DNA of 51,422 nt, from positions 1 to 51,422 of the forward strand of contig CACXVS010000031.1 in assembly GCA_902771155.1 (NCBI GenBank), read 5' to 3'. Below are positions 50,937-51,422 of this stretch, one piece after another (positions within the stretch are counted from its first letter, which is position 1; each line of letters begins with the position of its first letter). The stretch is from an uncultured Prevotellaceae bacterium. GTDB taxonomy: Bacteria; Bacteroidota; Bacteroidia; Bacteroidales; Bacteroidaceae. The notes under the pieces are model-generated. The model ran no database searches. It was given only the letters and a program-made list of their open reading frames with translations, and had not been told where the DNA came from. The position numbers and the translations under genes were made by a program.

Positions 50937-51422
50937 ATGAAAATAATACAAGAAACGAATTCTTTAAGAGAGAGACTCATGCGTTTGAATCAGTGTCTTT
51001 CAGAGTATAACCATTTAGACAAGGACGACAAGGATTCCCAGATACACTTGGCCATGTTGATATTTGTCACATCGGTCAGGTGCAGACAACTGGCTCGCGT
51101 GTATAACGACAACCTCGACAGAGGTGAATGCCGTGAACCGCTCTGTCTCGACCTCGACGAGATGGGAAACGAGGACTATTGGATGGAGAAACTCGCCAAG
51201 TTGCGGAGCGACATGACGGAACTGGAAGAACTGTCCCTGTTGCAGCGCGACCTGGTGTGGGGTTACAAGGGTTTCTTCCCAAAATCGACGGCGGAGTTCT
51301 ACCAGGGCGTTGAGGAGAAGGTCTTGGAGGTCGCAAGGCAGATCAGACTGGTGCAGCAGAAGATAGCTGAAAAGCCGCTTTCATTTTACAACAAGTTCTA
51401 CCACGACCAGCGGGCGCAGTAC
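50937..51422 (+). CDS. Unrecognised protein, N-terminal part (cut by window edge), in the LacI-type regulon
   Basis: From ATG 50937 the frame is open to the window end (162 residues). There is no signal peptide or membrane segment. The text is helical and charged (SLRERLMRLNQCLSEYNHLD, LDEMGNEDYWMEKLAKLRSD, LQRDLVWGYKGFFPKSTAEF, VLEVARQIRLVQQKIAEKPL), consistent with a cytoplasmic helical-bundle protein. I do not recognise the family. The operator upstream, with the same geometry as at susC and the amylase, suggests a role linked to alpha-glucan use. Confidence 0.72.
   Translation, partial: MKIIQETNSLRERLMRLNQCLSEYNHLDKDDKDSQIHLAMLIFVTSVRCRQLARVYNDNLDRGECREPLCLDLDEMGNEDYWMEKLAKLRSDMTELEELSLLQRDLVWGYKGFFPKSTAEFYQGVEEKVLEVARQIRLVQQKIAEKPLSFYNKFYHDQRAQY

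Noticed and set aside
1..51422. CRISPR array, tRNA or rRNA genes
   Set aside because: No regular repeat-spacer pattern and no cloverleaf or rRNA sequence was seen; the period-8 tracts have no spacers.

Overview
The window looks like a chromosomal segment of a Prevotella-type member of the Bacteroidales. The grounds are two SusC/SusD-type pairs, PorU and PorV of type IX secretion, secreted proteins ending in 'NLNGxRV...GKKVVxK' tails, Bacteroidetes promoters (TTG/TTTG, about 20 nt, TAnnTTTG), few Shine-Dalgarno sites, and the gene order rplM-rpsI-rpsB-tsf. I saw no rRNA, tRNA, CRISPR array or intact insertion sequence.

Region 1 (1-21889) is an alpha-glucan (starch/maltodextrin) utilisation locus. 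On the minus strand lie a SusD fragment cut by the window edge, a susC broken by two lesions, a propeller-Y_Y_Y-TM-AraC regulator with no kinase, a GPH/SLC45-type MFS sugar importer and a LacI-family regulator. Divergently, on the plus strand, are an intact susC, susD and two SusE/F-like starch-binding lipoproteins, then two tandem lipoproteins each made of a degenerate plus an intact PAP2 phosphatase module, and a secreted GH13 alpha-amylase with a CBM26-like module. One 20-bp palindrome sits exactly 62.5 bp upstream of the -7 box of three promoters: susC, the amylase, and an unrecognised gene at the far right end. This suggests that the LacI-type protein activates a small regulon.

Region 2 (21896-32374) holds two glycosyltransferases, a possible structured small RNA, a duplicated promoter before an outer-membrane barrel protein, and the minus-strand run FAH-family hydrolase, porU, porV, ispF. 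An (8-bp)4 repeat lies inside the signal-peptide codons of porV.

Region 3 (32375-39855) is rich in repeats and lipoproteins. It contains a serpin, a small lipoprotein, two modular secreted proteins with type IX-like tails and a TPR/membrane regulator. Among them are a 131-bp direct repeat, a 554-bp fold-back element and many strong hairpins.

Region 4 (39917-43291) is the ribosomal/translation operon rplM-rpsI-rpsB-tsf, with a long structured leader and a small inverted-repeat element between rpsB and rpsI.

Region 5 (43373-50333) is one tight eight-gene operon: amino-acid-type adenylation enzyme, GNAT, acyl carrier protein, ketoacyl synthase III, second carrier protein, SDR reductase, AAC(3)-fold N-acyltransferase and a capsule-type protein. 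It has the parts to build an unusual acyl group on a carrier protein and place it on an amino sugar of a surface glycan. It is the best candidate here for an undescribed pathway. After it come a decayed RHS/secreted-tail remnant and the third LacI-type operator with its unknown gene.
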